A stretch of 7,395 bases of DNA. It comes from an uncultured Streptococcus sp. GTDB taxonomy: Bacteria > Bacillota > Bacilli > Lactobacillales > Streptococcaceae. This document shows, piece by piece, positions 1 through 6,071 of this stretch. The number at the start of each line of letters is the position of its first letter. Positions within the stretch are counted from its first letter, which is position 1. Below the pieces are notes generated by a model, which did no database searches, was not told where the DNA came from, and saw nothing but the letters and a program-made list of their open reading frames with translations. The stretch is taken from NCBI GenBank assembly GCA_916048145.1, contig CAJZGT010000065.1:1-7395 (forward strand), in the 5' to 3' direction. The position numbers and the translations under genes were made by a program.

Positions 1-329
1 GTGTCTATCGTGAAGATTGTACCAACGAATGGTTCTTGGTCTATGGAGATGACTATAAGGTTCAAGACATTACTGTTGATAGTAAGGCGGGTCGCATCCT
101 TAGTGGGGTATCCTTCTGGGACGCTCCAACTGCAGAAAAGATTGTCAGCTTTATCGATAAGGCTTATACAAGTGGTGAATTTGTTGATCTCTACTGGGAT
201 AATATGGTTAAGGATAATATCAAAGAACTAGATGTCTATGTTGAAGAATTAGAAGGCAATAGCATCTATGAAATCGATAGTGTCCAAGACTACCATAAAT
301 TAGAAGAAATTCTTAAAAACGAAAATTAA
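1..329 (+). CDS. licC: CTP:phosphocholine cytidylyltransferase LicC, 3' end only
   Basis: This is the C-terminal 108 residues of a protein cut by the left edge; the reading frame starts with the codon at position 3 (VYREDCTNEWFLVYGDDYKV) and ends with TAA at 327-329. I recognise it as LicC, which activates phosphocholine to CDP-choline in the cytoplasm for attachment to teichoic acids. Pneumococcal LicC is about 229 residues, so roughly the first 120 residues, including the nucleotide-binding N-terminal motif, lie outside the window. The visible part includes the SGVSFWDAP and DLYWDNMV stretches and ends in KLEEILKNEN, as I recall for the pneumococcal protein. It is followed at once by its own terminator, so it is transcriptionally separate from the sugar genes. 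Recognition is from memory; the family (sugar-nucleotide-type nucleotidyltransferase) is more certain than exact orthology. Confidence 0.88.
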   Translation, partial: VYREDCTNEWFLVYGDDYKVQDITVDSKAGRILSGVSFWDAPTAEKIVSFIDKAYTSGEFVDLYWDNMVKDNIKELDVYVEELEGNSIYEIDSVQDYHKLEEILKNEN

Positions 330-336
330 AGATTCC

Positions 337-367
337 AACATCTGGCTGAAACAGTCGGATGTTTTTT
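337..367 (+). terminator. Rho-independent terminator after licC
   Basis: A 12-bp stem (337-348 with 352-363, two G-T wobbles) closes on a three-base AAA loop and runs into six T residues (362-367). It begins 8 bases after the licC stop codon and ends the choline-operon transcript before the gat promoter. Confidence 0.88.
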
Positions 368-420
368 ACTTCACTTTAGTTTGATATTTTTAATAATTGT
401 TTGAAATATGGTTGTTAAAT

Positions 421-460
421 ATAAAAAAAACAAAAAATGAACAAAAAACAACAGAAAATT
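421..460 (+). promoter_or_regulatory. Phased A-tracts upstream of the gat promoter
   Basis: Runs of A at 423-430, 432-437, 443-448 and 455-458 precede the -35 box. The last three are centred about 11 bases apart, close to one helical turn. ACAAAAAA is repeated at 430-437 and 441-448. Such tracts typically bend DNA and can act as an UP element for the polymerase alpha subunit; that role is inferred from position and composition only. Confidence 0.4.
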
Positions 461-461
461 A

Positions 462-490
462 TTGACAACGATTTCATATAGTGTTATACT
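462..490 (+). promoter_or_regulatory. Sigma-A promoter of the gat genes
   Basis: A perfect -35 box TTGACA (462-467) is followed after 17 bases by TATACT (485-490), one base from the consensus. Transcription should start near 497, giving a leader of about 30 bases before gatA. It is the only good promoter between the licC terminator and gatA, and should drive gatABC and perhaps lacX. Confidence 0.85.
463..476 (+). promoter_or_regulatory. Catabolite responsive element (cre), CcpA site
   Basis: TGACAACGATTTCA matches the cre consensus TGWAANCGNTNWCA at every position except the fourth (C instead of A). It overlaps the -35 box, so CcpA bound here would block RNA polymerase. This predicts glucose repression of the gat genes, as expected for a secondary-sugar PTS. 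Confidence 0.7.
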
Positions 491-512
491 TATAGCATAA
501 AGTTAATGGAAA

Positions 513-518
513 GAAGGG
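513..518 (+). promoter_or_regulatory. Ribosome binding site that sets the gatA start
   Basis: GAAGGG lies 8 bases upstream of the ATG at 527. An in-frame ATG at 506 lies upstream of this site and has no Shine-Dalgarno sequence of its own, so 527 is the better start. Confidence 0.8.
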
Positions 519-526
519 AAAACCTT

Positions 527-1003
527 ATGGGATTAGATCATTTCTTTGACAAAAACCTTGTGTTTTGCTTAGAAGCGGATAATCAAGAACAACTCTTTGA
601 TCAGGTTGCAACTTTATTGGAAGAACGAGAAATCGTAACTCCAACCTATCGTGAAGCCTTGATCACGCGTGAAAAGTCATTTCCAACTGGCTTAGATATG
701 GAATTTTTGGGTAAGGATTTGCCGAATGTGGCTATTCCTCATACAGATACAATTCATAATCTTGCCGAAAAAGTTGTGGTCGTTCGATTAGAAAAACCAG
801 TGACTTTCCACAATATGATTGCGCCAGATAAGGAAGTAGAAGTATCCTTGCTCTTCTTTATCATTAATAACTCAAGTTCAAGTCAAACGAACATTCTTGC
901 TCAGTTGATGGACTTCTTTACAGGAAATGGTCATTTGGAAGATTTGGCTAAAATTTCTGAACCAGAAGCTATCTACGCTTATATAGCTGAAGCAACTGCA
1001 TAA
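527..1003 (+). CDS. gatA: PTS system IIA component, galactitol/fructose type
   Basis: A cytoplasmic phosphocarrier of 158 residues that takes phosphate from HPr and passes it to the IIB protein. The fold is the PTS EIIA type-2 (fructose/mannitol) domain spanning nearly the whole chain. The phosphorylation site is His72 in the motif VAIPHTD (68-74), and the following strand VVVVRLEKPV and the LLFFIINN core are typical of the family. The ATG at 527 was chosen over the in-frame ATG at 506 because GAAGGG sits at the right distance before it. The gene is first in a gatA-gatB-gatC set, with 38 bases to gatB. Sugar specificity cannot be read from IIA alone; the adjoining tagatose-pathway genes point to galactose. 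The symbol follows family usage and does not imply galactitol as substrate. Confidence 0.92.
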   Translation: MGLDHFFDKNLVFCLEADNQEQLFDQVATLLEEREIVTPTYREALITREKSFPTGLDMEFLGKDLPNVAIPHTDTIHNLAEKVVVVRLEKPVTFHNMIAPDKEVEVSLLFFIINNSSSSQTNILAQLMDFFTGNGHLEDLAKISEPEAIYAYIAEATA

Positions 1004-1027
1004 TCTTGTCTATTAAAAATATTAAAT

Positions 1028-1034
1028 CGGAGGA
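1028..1034 (+). promoter_or_regulatory. Ribosome binding site that sets the gatB start
   Basis: CGGAGGA lies 7 bases upstream of the ATG at 1042. It excludes the longer in-frame TTG start at 1006, which would place this site inside the coding region and add 12 residues before the conserved MIKILAACG start. Confidence 0.85.
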
Positions 1035-1041
1035 AATCCAT

Positions 1042-1347
1042 ATGATTAAAATTCTTGCTGCCTGCGGTGCAGGTGTTAACTCAAGCCACCAAATTAAAAG
1101 TGCTCTTGAAGAAGAACTTTCAAACCGCGGTTTTGATGTTCACTGTGATGCAGTTATGGTAAAAGATGTTAACGAAGACCTTATGAAAGGTTATGACATT
1201 TTTACACCAATTGCTGCAACAGATCTTGGTTTTGACCCAGGTATTCCAGTTATCGAAGCTGGACCAATCTTATTCCGTATCCCAGCTATGAGTGCTCCAG
1301 TATTTGATAATATTGAAGCAGCTATCAAAGAACAAGGATTAAGCTAA
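1042..1347 (+). CDS. gatB: PTS system IIB component, galactitol type
   Basis: A small cytoplasmic protein of 101 residues, close to the usual length of about 95 for galactitol-type IIB proteins. It receives phosphate from IIA on a cysteine and transfers it to the sugar as the sugar passes through IIC. The active site is Cys8 in the N-terminal phosphate-binding loop ACGAGVNSS (7-15), directly after the first strand MIKILA. The rest alternates helix and strand as expected (SHQIKSALEEEL helix, FDVHCDAVMV strand). The start at 1042 is supported by CGGAGGA upstream and by the family pattern in which the first strand begins at the N-terminus. It lies between IIA and IIC, so the three form one transporter complex. 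Confidence 0.93.
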   Translation: MIKILAACGAGVNSSHQIKSALEEELSNRGFDVHCDAVMVKDVNEDLMKGYDIFTPIAATDLGFDPGIPVIEAGPILFRIPAMSAPVFDNIEAAIKEQGLS

Positions 1348-1395
1348 TTTTAATTTGTCAACATTCATATAACACAAAAAACGGGAGGAACTATT

Positions 1396-2871
1396 ATGGA
1401 TGTCATTATCGAACTAGCCAATAAGCTGTTCAAACCTATCTTGGAAATGGGTGGACCGATTATCATGCTGATCATTTTGACAGTATTGGCTCTACTTTTT
1501 GGAGTGAAATTCTCCAAAGCGCTTGAAGGTGGTATCAAACTTGCCATCGCTCTTACTGGTATCGGTGCTATCATCGGTATGTTAAATGGTGCTTTCTCAG
1601 CATCACTTGCAAAATTCGTTGAAAATACTGGTATTCAATTGAACATCACTGACGTTGGTTGGGCACCACTTGCTACAATCACTTGGGGATCTGCTTGGAC
1701 ACTTTACTTCTTGCTCATCATGTTGATTGTCAACGTAGTGATGCTTGCTATGAAGAAAACTGATACACTCGACGTCGATATCTTCGATATCTGGCACTTG
1801 TCTATCACAGGTCTTTTGATTAAATGGTATGCAGACAACAATGGTGTGAGCCAAGGGGTTTCACTCTTCATCGCAACTGCAGCAGTTGTCCTTGTAGGTG
1901 TTCTTAAAATCATCAACTCTGATTTGATGAAACCTACATTTGATGACCTTCTTAACGCACCAAGTTCATCACCAATGACTTCAACTCACATGAACTACAT
2001 GATGAACCCAGTTATCATGGTTTTGGATAAGATTTTTGAAAAATTCTTTCCAGGTCTTGATAAATATGACTTTGATGCTGCTAAATTGAACAAGAAAATC
2101 GGTTTCTGGGGATCTAAATTCTTCATCGGTTTCATCCTTGGTATCGTTATCGGTTTGATGGGTACTCCACATCCAGTTGCTGGAGTAGAAGATGCAGCAA
2201 ACTGGCAATTAGTTATTAAAGGTTGGTTGTCTCTTGGTTTGACAGCCGGTGTATCTTTGGAACTCTTCTCACTTATCGGTTCATGGTTCATCGCTGCCGT
2301 AGAACCACTTTCACAAGGTATTACAAACGTTGCTACTAAACGTCTTCAAGGACGTAAATTCAACATCGGTCTTGACTGGCCTTTTATCGCTGGTCGTGCT
2401 GAAGTTTGGGCTTGTGCAAACGTACTTGCACCAATCATGTTGGTTGAAGCTGTACTTCTTTCAAAAGTCGGAAATGGTATCTTGCCACTTGCAGGTATCA
2501 TCGCTATGGGTGTTACTCCAGCTCTCTTGGTTGTAACACGTGGTAAATTGCTCCGTATGATTATCTTCGGAACACTCTTGTTGCCACTCTTCCTTCTTTC
2601 AGGTACACTTATCGCACCATTTGCAACAGAACTTGCTAAAGGTGTAGGTGCCTTCCCAGCAGGTGTGAGCCAAACTCAATTGATTACTCACTCAACTCTT
2701 GAAGGACCAATCGAAAAACTTCTTGGTTGGACAATTGGTAACACTACAACTGGTGATATCAAAGCAATCCTTGGTGCTGTAGTCTTCCTTGTATTCTATA
2801 TCGGTATCTTTGCTTGGTACAGAAAACAAATGATCAAACGTAACGAAGAGTACGCAGCAAAAGCAAAATAA
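1396..2871 (+). CDS. gatC: PTS system IIC component, galactitol family permease
   Basis: The membrane channel of the PTS, 491 residues, with about ten hydrophobic segments near residues 16-38, 46-66, 101-119, 155-173, 241-256, 280-302, 342-356, 361-380, 387-409 and 458-476. The C-terminus is short and basic (YRKQMIKRNEEYAAKAK), as expected on the cytoplasmic side. Features I associate with the galactitol IIC family include the N-terminal GGPIIMLIILTVLALLFGVK region, WHLSITGLLIKW (133-144) and GRAEVWACANVLAPIML (333-349). GGGAGGA at 1383-1389 precedes the ATG. Codon use is biased to a few preferred codons, which suggests high expression. A galactitol dehydrogenase is absent, and the following genes metabolise galactose 6-phosphate, so galactose is the likely substrate. 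In S. gordonii and relatives, gat-type permeases linked to lac genes are reported to carry galactose. That substrate call is inference. Confidence 0.93.
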   Translation: MDVIIELANKLFKPILEMGGPIIMLIILTVLALLFGVKFSKALEGGIKLAIALTGIGAIIGMLNGAFSASLAKFVENTGIQLNITDVGWAPLATITWGSAWTLYFLLIMLIVNVVMLAMKKTDTLDVDIFDIWHLSITGLLIKWYADNNGVSQGVSLFIATAAVVLVGVLKIINSDLMKPTFDDLLNAPSSSPMTSTHMNYMMNPVIMVLDKIFEKFFPGLDKYDFDAAKLNKKIGFWGSKFFIGFILGIVIGLMGTPHPVAGVEDAANWQLVIKGWLSLGLTAGVSLELFSLIGSWFIAAVEPLSQGITNVATKRLQGRKFNIGLDWPFIAGRAEVWACANVLAPIMLVEAVLLSKVGNGILPLAGIIAMGVTPALLVVTRGKLLRMIIFGTLLLPLFLLSGTLIAPFATELAKGVGAFPAGVSQTQLITHSTLEGPIEKLLGWTIGNTTTGDIKAILGAVVFLVFYIGIFAWYRKQMIKRNEEYAAKAK

Positions 2872-2901
2872 TGCGCTCCTATAAAATGTAAATTGTTAAA
2901 G

Positions 2902-2943
2902 CTAGGTTGTCGACACCCATTAGGAGTGACAGCCTAGTTTTTT
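2902..2943 (+). terminator. Terminator between gatC and the epimerase gene
   Basis: CTAGGTTGTC (2902-2911) pairs with GACAGCCTAG (2928-2937), ten pairs with one G-T wobble, followed by six T residues (2938-2943). The enclosed loop can pair further (CC with GG). It begins about 30 bases after gatC. No convincing promoter lies between it and the next gene at 2972, so it is probably a partial terminator that lowers expression of the epimerase relative to gatABC. Confidence 0.8.
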
Positions 2944-2971
2944 ATAAACTATCAAGAAATCGGAGAAAATA

Positions 2972-3868
2972 ATGGTAATTGAATTAAAATCAGAACAATT
3001 AAGAGTTCAATTTAACAGTTTTGGTGGGGCTCTTTCTTCTATAAAAGATGCTGAGGGACTGGAGTATTTGTGGCAAGGGGATGCCACTTATTGGAGTGGA
3101 CAAGCTCCTGTTCTCTTCCCCATTTGTGGTTCTTTGAGAGAGGATACAGCCCTCTATATAGATGAGAAGGGACAAGAAAGTAAAGGAAAGATTCCACGTC
3201 ATGGTTTGGTTCGTAAGAAAGAATTTGAATTAGTTGAACAGACAGATAATAGTGTAACTTTTGCAATTGAAGATGATGAGAATAGCTATCAAAACTATCC
3301 TTATCATTTCCGCTTAGAAATCACTTATATCCTTACTGGCAAGACAGTACGAACTCAATACAAAATATTTAATAAAGAAACTAGCAAGGTCCTGCCTTAC
3401 TTTATTGGTGGACATCCAGGATTTAATTGTCCTCTACTGGATGATGAAGTCTATGAAGATTACTATTTAGAGTTTGAGAAAGAAGAGACTTGCTCTGTTC
3501 CACGTCCTTTCCCAGAAACAGGTATGCTGGATTTTCAAGATAGAAGTCCATGGCTAGAAGGTCAAAAAGAATTAGACCTCAGCTATGATCTTTTCAGTAC
3601 GGATGCAGTCACCTTAGATGAATTGCAATCTAGAACAATTGCCCTTCGTTCTCGTAAACATGATAAGGGATTGAAAGTGCACTTTGCAGAGTTTCCAAAT
3701 CTCATCATCTGGTCAACTTTGAATAAAGGACCTTTCATTGCTTTTGAACCATGGTCTGGCTTGTCAACATCCCTTGAAGAAGGAGATCATCTAGAAGATA
3801 AGAAGAATGTTCGTCTCCTAGAACCTGGTCAAGTGGATCAAATTGGTTTTGACATCGAAATTTTTTAG
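2972..3868 (+). CDS. lacX: LacX-type aldose 1-epimerase family protein
   Basis: A 298-residue protein of the galactose mutarotase superfamily, matching the roughly 300-residue LacX proteins encoded with lac operons in lactic acid bacteria. It would interconvert alpha and beta anomers of a hexose or hexose phosphate in the cytoplasm; there is no signal peptide. Family landmarks are YLWQGDATYWSGQAPVLFPI (32-51), GSLRED (53-58), PRHG (75-78), the histidine of GGHPGF (His148, candidate general acid) and the glutamate of AFEPWSG (Glu259, candidate base). CGGAGA at 2961-2966 supports the ATG. The gene follows a terminator hairpin and precedes the lacA promoter, so it may be expressed by read-through. 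Base use is less biased than in gatC or lacD, consistent with lower expression. The true substrate of LacX proteins is not firmly established, so the mutarotase role is inferred from family. Confidence 0.88.
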   Translation: MVIELKSEQLRVQFNSFGGALSSIKDAEGLEYLWQGDATYWSGQAPVLFPICGSLREDTALYIDEKGQESKGKIPRHGLVRKKEFELVEQTDNSVTFAIEDDENSYQNYPYHFRLEITYILTGKTVRTQYKIFNKETSKVLPYFIGGHPGFNCPLLDDEVYEDYYLEFEKEETCSVPRPFPETGMLDFQDRSPWLEGQKELDLSYDLFSTDAVTLDELQSRTIALRSRKHDKGLKVHFAEFPNLIIWSTLNKGPFIAFEPWSGLSTSLEEGDHLEDKKNVRLLEPGQVDQIGFDIEIF

Positions 3869-3889
3869 ATTAAAAAATAAAACACAAAA

Positions 3890-3968
3890 ACAAACATTAA
3901 CTGTTGACTTTTTCAGGAAATAGGAGTATATTATGTTTGTAAGCAACAAATGATGTTTGTAACAAACA
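3890..3968 (+). promoter_or_regulatory. Putative LacR (DeoR-family) operator cluster
   Basis: Four copies of a 7-base half-site flank the lacA promoter: ACAAACA at 3890-3896 and 3962-3968, and TGTTTGT at 3934-3940 and 3954-3960. The last two half-sites in order form a perfect inverted repeat, TGTTTGTAACAAACA (3954-3968). A second, less perfect copy, TGTTTGTAAGCAACAAA (3934-3950), lies exactly 20 bases upstream, about two helical turns away on the same face. It overlaps the probable transcription start. TGTTT/AAACA repeats are typical of DeoR-family sugar regulators, and LacR is the known repressor of streptococcal lac operons. Assignment to LacR is inference, since no regulator gene is in the window. 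Confidence 0.6.
3904..3932 (+). promoter_or_regulatory. Sigma-A promoter of lacABCD
   Basis: TTGACT (3904-3909) and TATATT (3927-3932) are separated by 17 bases, each one base from consensus. An alternative -10 TATTAT (3929-3934) has a less favourable 19-base spacer. The start near 3940 would give an untranslated leader of about 220 bases before lacA. Confidence 0.78.
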
Positions 3969-3985
3969 AATAATCAATTGTTATA

Positions 3986-4002
3986 TTCTCTTTCGTAGAG
4001 AA
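3986..4002 (+). other. Hairpin 1 in the lacA leader
   Basis: TTCTCT (3986-3991) and AGAGAA (3997-4002) form a six-pair stem with a UUCGU loop in the untranslated RNA upstream of lacA. No T-tract follows it, so it is not a terminator. Confidence 0.45.
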
Positions 4003-4012
4003 GGATTATTTC

Positions 4013-4030
4013 TAGGAAACTGGTTTCCTA
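4013..4030 (+). other. Near-perfect palindrome (hairpin 2) in the lacA leader
   Basis: TAGGAAAC and GTTTCCTA are exact inverted repeats separated by TG. In RNA this gives a seven-pair stem with a CTGG loop; in DNA it could be a protein binding site. It lies about 75 bases after the predicted transcription start and does not match the cre consensus. Confidence 0.5.
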
Positions 4031-4081
4031 AACTTGAATAAGGTGTCATTCATCTCATTCAATCCAATTTGTCAATAAACT

Positions 4082-4132
4082 GCTAGAAAACTTTTGGTAG
4101 GTAAACTGCTAACCATAAAAGTTTTTACTAGC
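4082..4132 (+). other. Long imperfect hairpin (hairpin 3) upstream of lacA
   Basis: The segments GCTAG (4082-4086), AAAACTTTT (4087-4095) and GGT (4096-4098) pair with CTAGC (4128-4132), AAAAGTTTT (4117-4125) and ACC (4112-4114). Two small bulges interrupt about 17 pairs around a 13-base loop. It ends 12 bases before the lacA ribosome binding site and leaves that site free. The region also holds a 10-base direct repeat TAAACTGCTA at 4076-4085 and 4102-4111. No T-run follows the stem, so termination is unlikely; RNA stability or processing is possible. Confidence 0.5.
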
Positions 4133-4158
4133 CTAGAAAAATAAAAGGAGTATACAAT

Positions 4159-4584
4159 ATGTCTATTGTTATCGGTGCAGATGCTGCAGGTTTGAGATTG
4201 AAAGAAGTTGTGAAAGACTTCTTGGAAAAAGAAAACTTCCACGTTGTGGATGTTACAGCTGAAGGTCAAGACTTTGTTGATGTGACTCTTGCTGTTGCTG
4301 CAGAAGTAAACAAAGAAGAACAAAACCTTGGTATCGTGATTGATGCTTATGGTGCTGGTCCATTCATGGTTGCAACTAAAATCAAAGGAATGGTTGCTGC
4401 AGAAGTATCTGACGAACGTTCAGCTTATATGACTCGTGGTCACAACAACTCACGTATGATCACTATGGGTGCACAACTTGTTGGTGATGAATTGGCTAAA
4501 AACATCGCTAAAGGATTTGTTAACGGTAAATACGATGGTGGACGTCACCAAATTCGTGTCGATATGTTGAACAAAATGTGCTAA
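4159..4584 (+). CDS. lacA: Galactose-6-phosphate isomerase subunit LacA
   Basis: One of two RpiB-fold subunits that together convert galactose 6-phosphate to tagatose 6-phosphate in the cytoplasm. It has 141 residues, the normal length. The start [22 protein letters not shown] is characteristic. At the position where RpiB and LacB carry the catalytic cysteine (CGTG), this subunit has DAYGAG (62-67), with no cysteine, as expected for LacA. The conserved [10 protein letters not shown] (92-101) and RHQIR (129-133) segments probably supply substrate-binding residues at the shared active site with LacB. AAAGGAG at 4144-4150 sits 8 bases before the ATG. It is the first gene of lacABCD, with 30 bases to lacB. 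Confidence 0.96.
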   Translation: MSIVIGADAAGLRLKEVVKDFLEKENFHVVDVTAEGQDFVDVTLAVAAEVNKEEQNLGIVIDAYGAGPFMVATKIKGMVAAEVSDERSAYMTRGHNNSRMITMGAQLVGDELAKNIAKGFVNGKYDGGRHQIRVDMLNKMC

Positions 4585-4614
4585 TTAGATTACAGTAAGA
4601 AAGGTAAGTTAAAA

Positions 4615-5130
4615 ATGAGAATTGCAATTGGATGTGACCACATCGTAACAGATGAAAAAATGGCGGTTTCAGAATTTTTGAAATCAAAAGGATATGAAGT
4701 CATTGACTTTGGTACCTATGACCACACACGTACTCACTACCCAATCTTTGGTAAAAAAGTTGGTGAAGCTGTAACTAGCGGTCAAGCTGATCTTGGGGTA
4801 TGTATCTGTGGTACTGGTGTTGGTATCAACAATGCTGTAAATAAAGTTCCTGGTGTCCGTTCTGCCTTGGTTCGTGATATGACAACAGCCCTTTATGCTA
4901 AAGAACAATTGAACGCCAACGTTATCGGTTTTGGTGGTAAGATTACTGGTGAACTTCTTATGTGTGATATCATTGAAGCTTTCATCCACGCTGAATACAA
5001 ACCATCTGAAGAAAACAAAAAATTGATTGCAAAAATTGAACATGTTGAAAGTCACAATGCTCAACAAACTGATGCAAACTTCTTTACAGAATTCCTTGAA
5101 AAATGGGATCGTGGAGAATACCACGACTAA
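4615..5130 (+). CDS. lacB: Galactose-6-phosphate isomerase subunit LacB
   Basis: The catalytic partner of LacA, 171 residues, as usual for LacB. It is an RpiB/LacAB-family protein: the first strand and loop give [10 protein letters not shown] with Asp8 and His9, and the catalytic cysteine is Cys65 in [12 protein letters not shown] (63-74). NVIGFGG (102-108) is the next family landmark. The C-terminal extension beyond the RpiB core ends in [10 protein letters not shown], which is typical of LacB and fits against LacA in the heteromeric enzyme. AAGAAAGG at 4597-4604 precedes the ATG. Only 10 bases separate the stop from lacC, whose ribosome binding site GAGGTG begins right after the stop codon, so the two are translated from one message. 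Confidence 0.97.
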   Translation: MRIAIGCDHIVTDEKMAVSEFLKSKGYEVIDFGTYDHTRTHYPIFGKKVGEAVTSGQADLGVCICGTGVGINNAVNKVPGVRSALVRDMTTALYAKEQLNANVIGFGGKITGELLMCDIIEAFIHAEYKPSEENKKLIAKIEHVESHNAQQTDANFFTEFLEKWDRGEYHD

Positions 5131-5140
5131 GAGGTGACCT

Positions 5141-6070
5141 ATGATTTTAACAGTCACAATGAACCCATCCATTGATATTTCCTATCCCTTGGATGAGTTG
5201 AAGATTGATACTGTCAATCGTGTGGTGGATGTAACCAAAACGGCTGGTGGTAAGGGACTCAATGTTACCCGAGTACTTTCAGAATTTGGTGATTCTGTTC
5301 TTGCTACTGGTTTAGTGGGTGGCAAACTTGGTGAGTTTTTAGTTGAGAATATCGATGATAACGTTAAAAAAGATTTCTTCTCAATTCAGGGAGAAACTCG
5401 TAACTGTATCGCTATTCTCCACGGAGACAACCAAACAGAAGTTCTTGAAAAAGGTCCTGAAGTATTGGAACAGGAAGGTCAAGAGTTTTTGGAACATTTC
5501 AAAAAACTCTTGGGCTCAGTTGAAGTAGTAGCTATCTCAGGTAGTCTGCCAGCTGGGCTTCCAGTTGATTACTATGCGAGCTTGGTAGAACTTGCTAATC
5601 AAGCTGGCAAGCCTGTTGTCTTGGATTGCTCTGGTGCAGCACTTCAGGCTGTTCTTGAATCACCACATAAACCAACAGTCATCAAACCAAATAATGAGGA
5701 ATTATCTCAACTTCTAGGAAGAGAAGTTTCTGAGGATTTGGATGAATTAAAAGAAGTACTTCAAGAACCTTTATTTGCAGGTATTGAATGGATTATCGTT
5801 TCACTTGGTGCCAACGGTGCTTTTGCCAAACATGGTGACACTTTCTACAAGGTTGATATTCCTAGAATTCAGGTAGTCAACCCTGTCGGATCTGGAGATT
5901 CTACTGTAGCAGGAATTTCTTCAGGACTTCTTCATAAAGAATCGGATGCAGAATTACTCATCAAGGCAAATGTCCTTGGTATGCTCAATGCTCAAGAAAA
6001 AATGACTGGTCATGTCAACATGGCTAACTATCAAGCTCTATATGATCAATTAATAGTAAAAGAGGTATAA
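5141..6070 (+). CDS. lacC: Tagatose-6-phosphate kinase LacC
   Basis: An ATP-dependent sugar kinase of the PfkB (ribokinase) family, 309 residues, which phosphorylates tagatose 6-phosphate to tagatose 1,6-bisphosphate. Visible motifs are the N-terminal MNPSIDISY, the first PfkB signature [10 protein letters not shown] (35-44), SGSLPAG (133-139), KPNNEE (182-187) and the second signature [12 protein letters not shown] (247-258), where Asp253 is the catalytic base. Length and motif spacing are intact. It is very similar in family to 1-phosphofructokinase (FruK), but the position between lacB and lacD settles the assignment. GAGGTG at 5131-5136 precedes the ATG. The lacD start follows after one base, implying translational coupling. 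Confidence 0.95.
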   Translation: MILTVTMNPSIDISYPLDELKIDTVNRVVDVTKTAGGKGLNVTRVLSEFGDSVLATGLVGGKLGEFLVENIDDNVKKDFFSIQGETRNCIAILHGDNQTEVLEKGPEVLEQEGQEFLEHFKKLLGSVEVVAISGSLPAGLPVDYYASLVELANQAGKPVVLDCSGAALQAVLESPHKPTVIKPNNEELSQLLGREVSEDLDELKEVLQEPLFAGIEWIIVSLGANGAFAKHGDTFYKVDIPRIQVVNPVGSGDSTVAGISSGLLHKESDAELLIKANVLGMLNAQEKMTGHVNMANYQALYDQLIVKEV

Positions 6071-6071
6071 A

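Noticed and set aside
506..526. Upstream in-frame ATG that would extend gatA by seven residues (MERRENL).
   Set aside because: No ribosome binding site precedes it, while GAAGGG is well placed before the ATG at 527; the added residues overlap that site.
1006..1041. TTG start that would extend gatB by 12 residues.
   Set aside because: The extension contains the CGGAGGA site serving the ATG at 1042, and IIB proteins begin at the first strand before the active-site cysteine.
1603..2291. Several minus-strand open frames opposite gatC.
   Set aside because: All are shadows of the biased codons of gatC; none has a start signal or family resemblance.
3938..3951. Possible cre site at the lacA promoter, beginning TGTAAGC.
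   Set aside because: Only the left half fits; the central CG and the final CA are missing, so it is better explained by the TGTTTGT repeat.
4000..4045. Possible BglG/LacT-type antiterminator site (AAGGATTATT) in the lacA leader.
   Set aside because: Only the first bases resemble such sites, and no overlapping terminator with a T-run follows, so the mechanism would have nothing to control.
4684..5172. Minus-strand open frame of 162 residues opposite lacB.
   Set aside because: It lies antisense to a well-recognised gene, has no ribosome binding site or recognisable domain, and arises from the codon bias of lacB.
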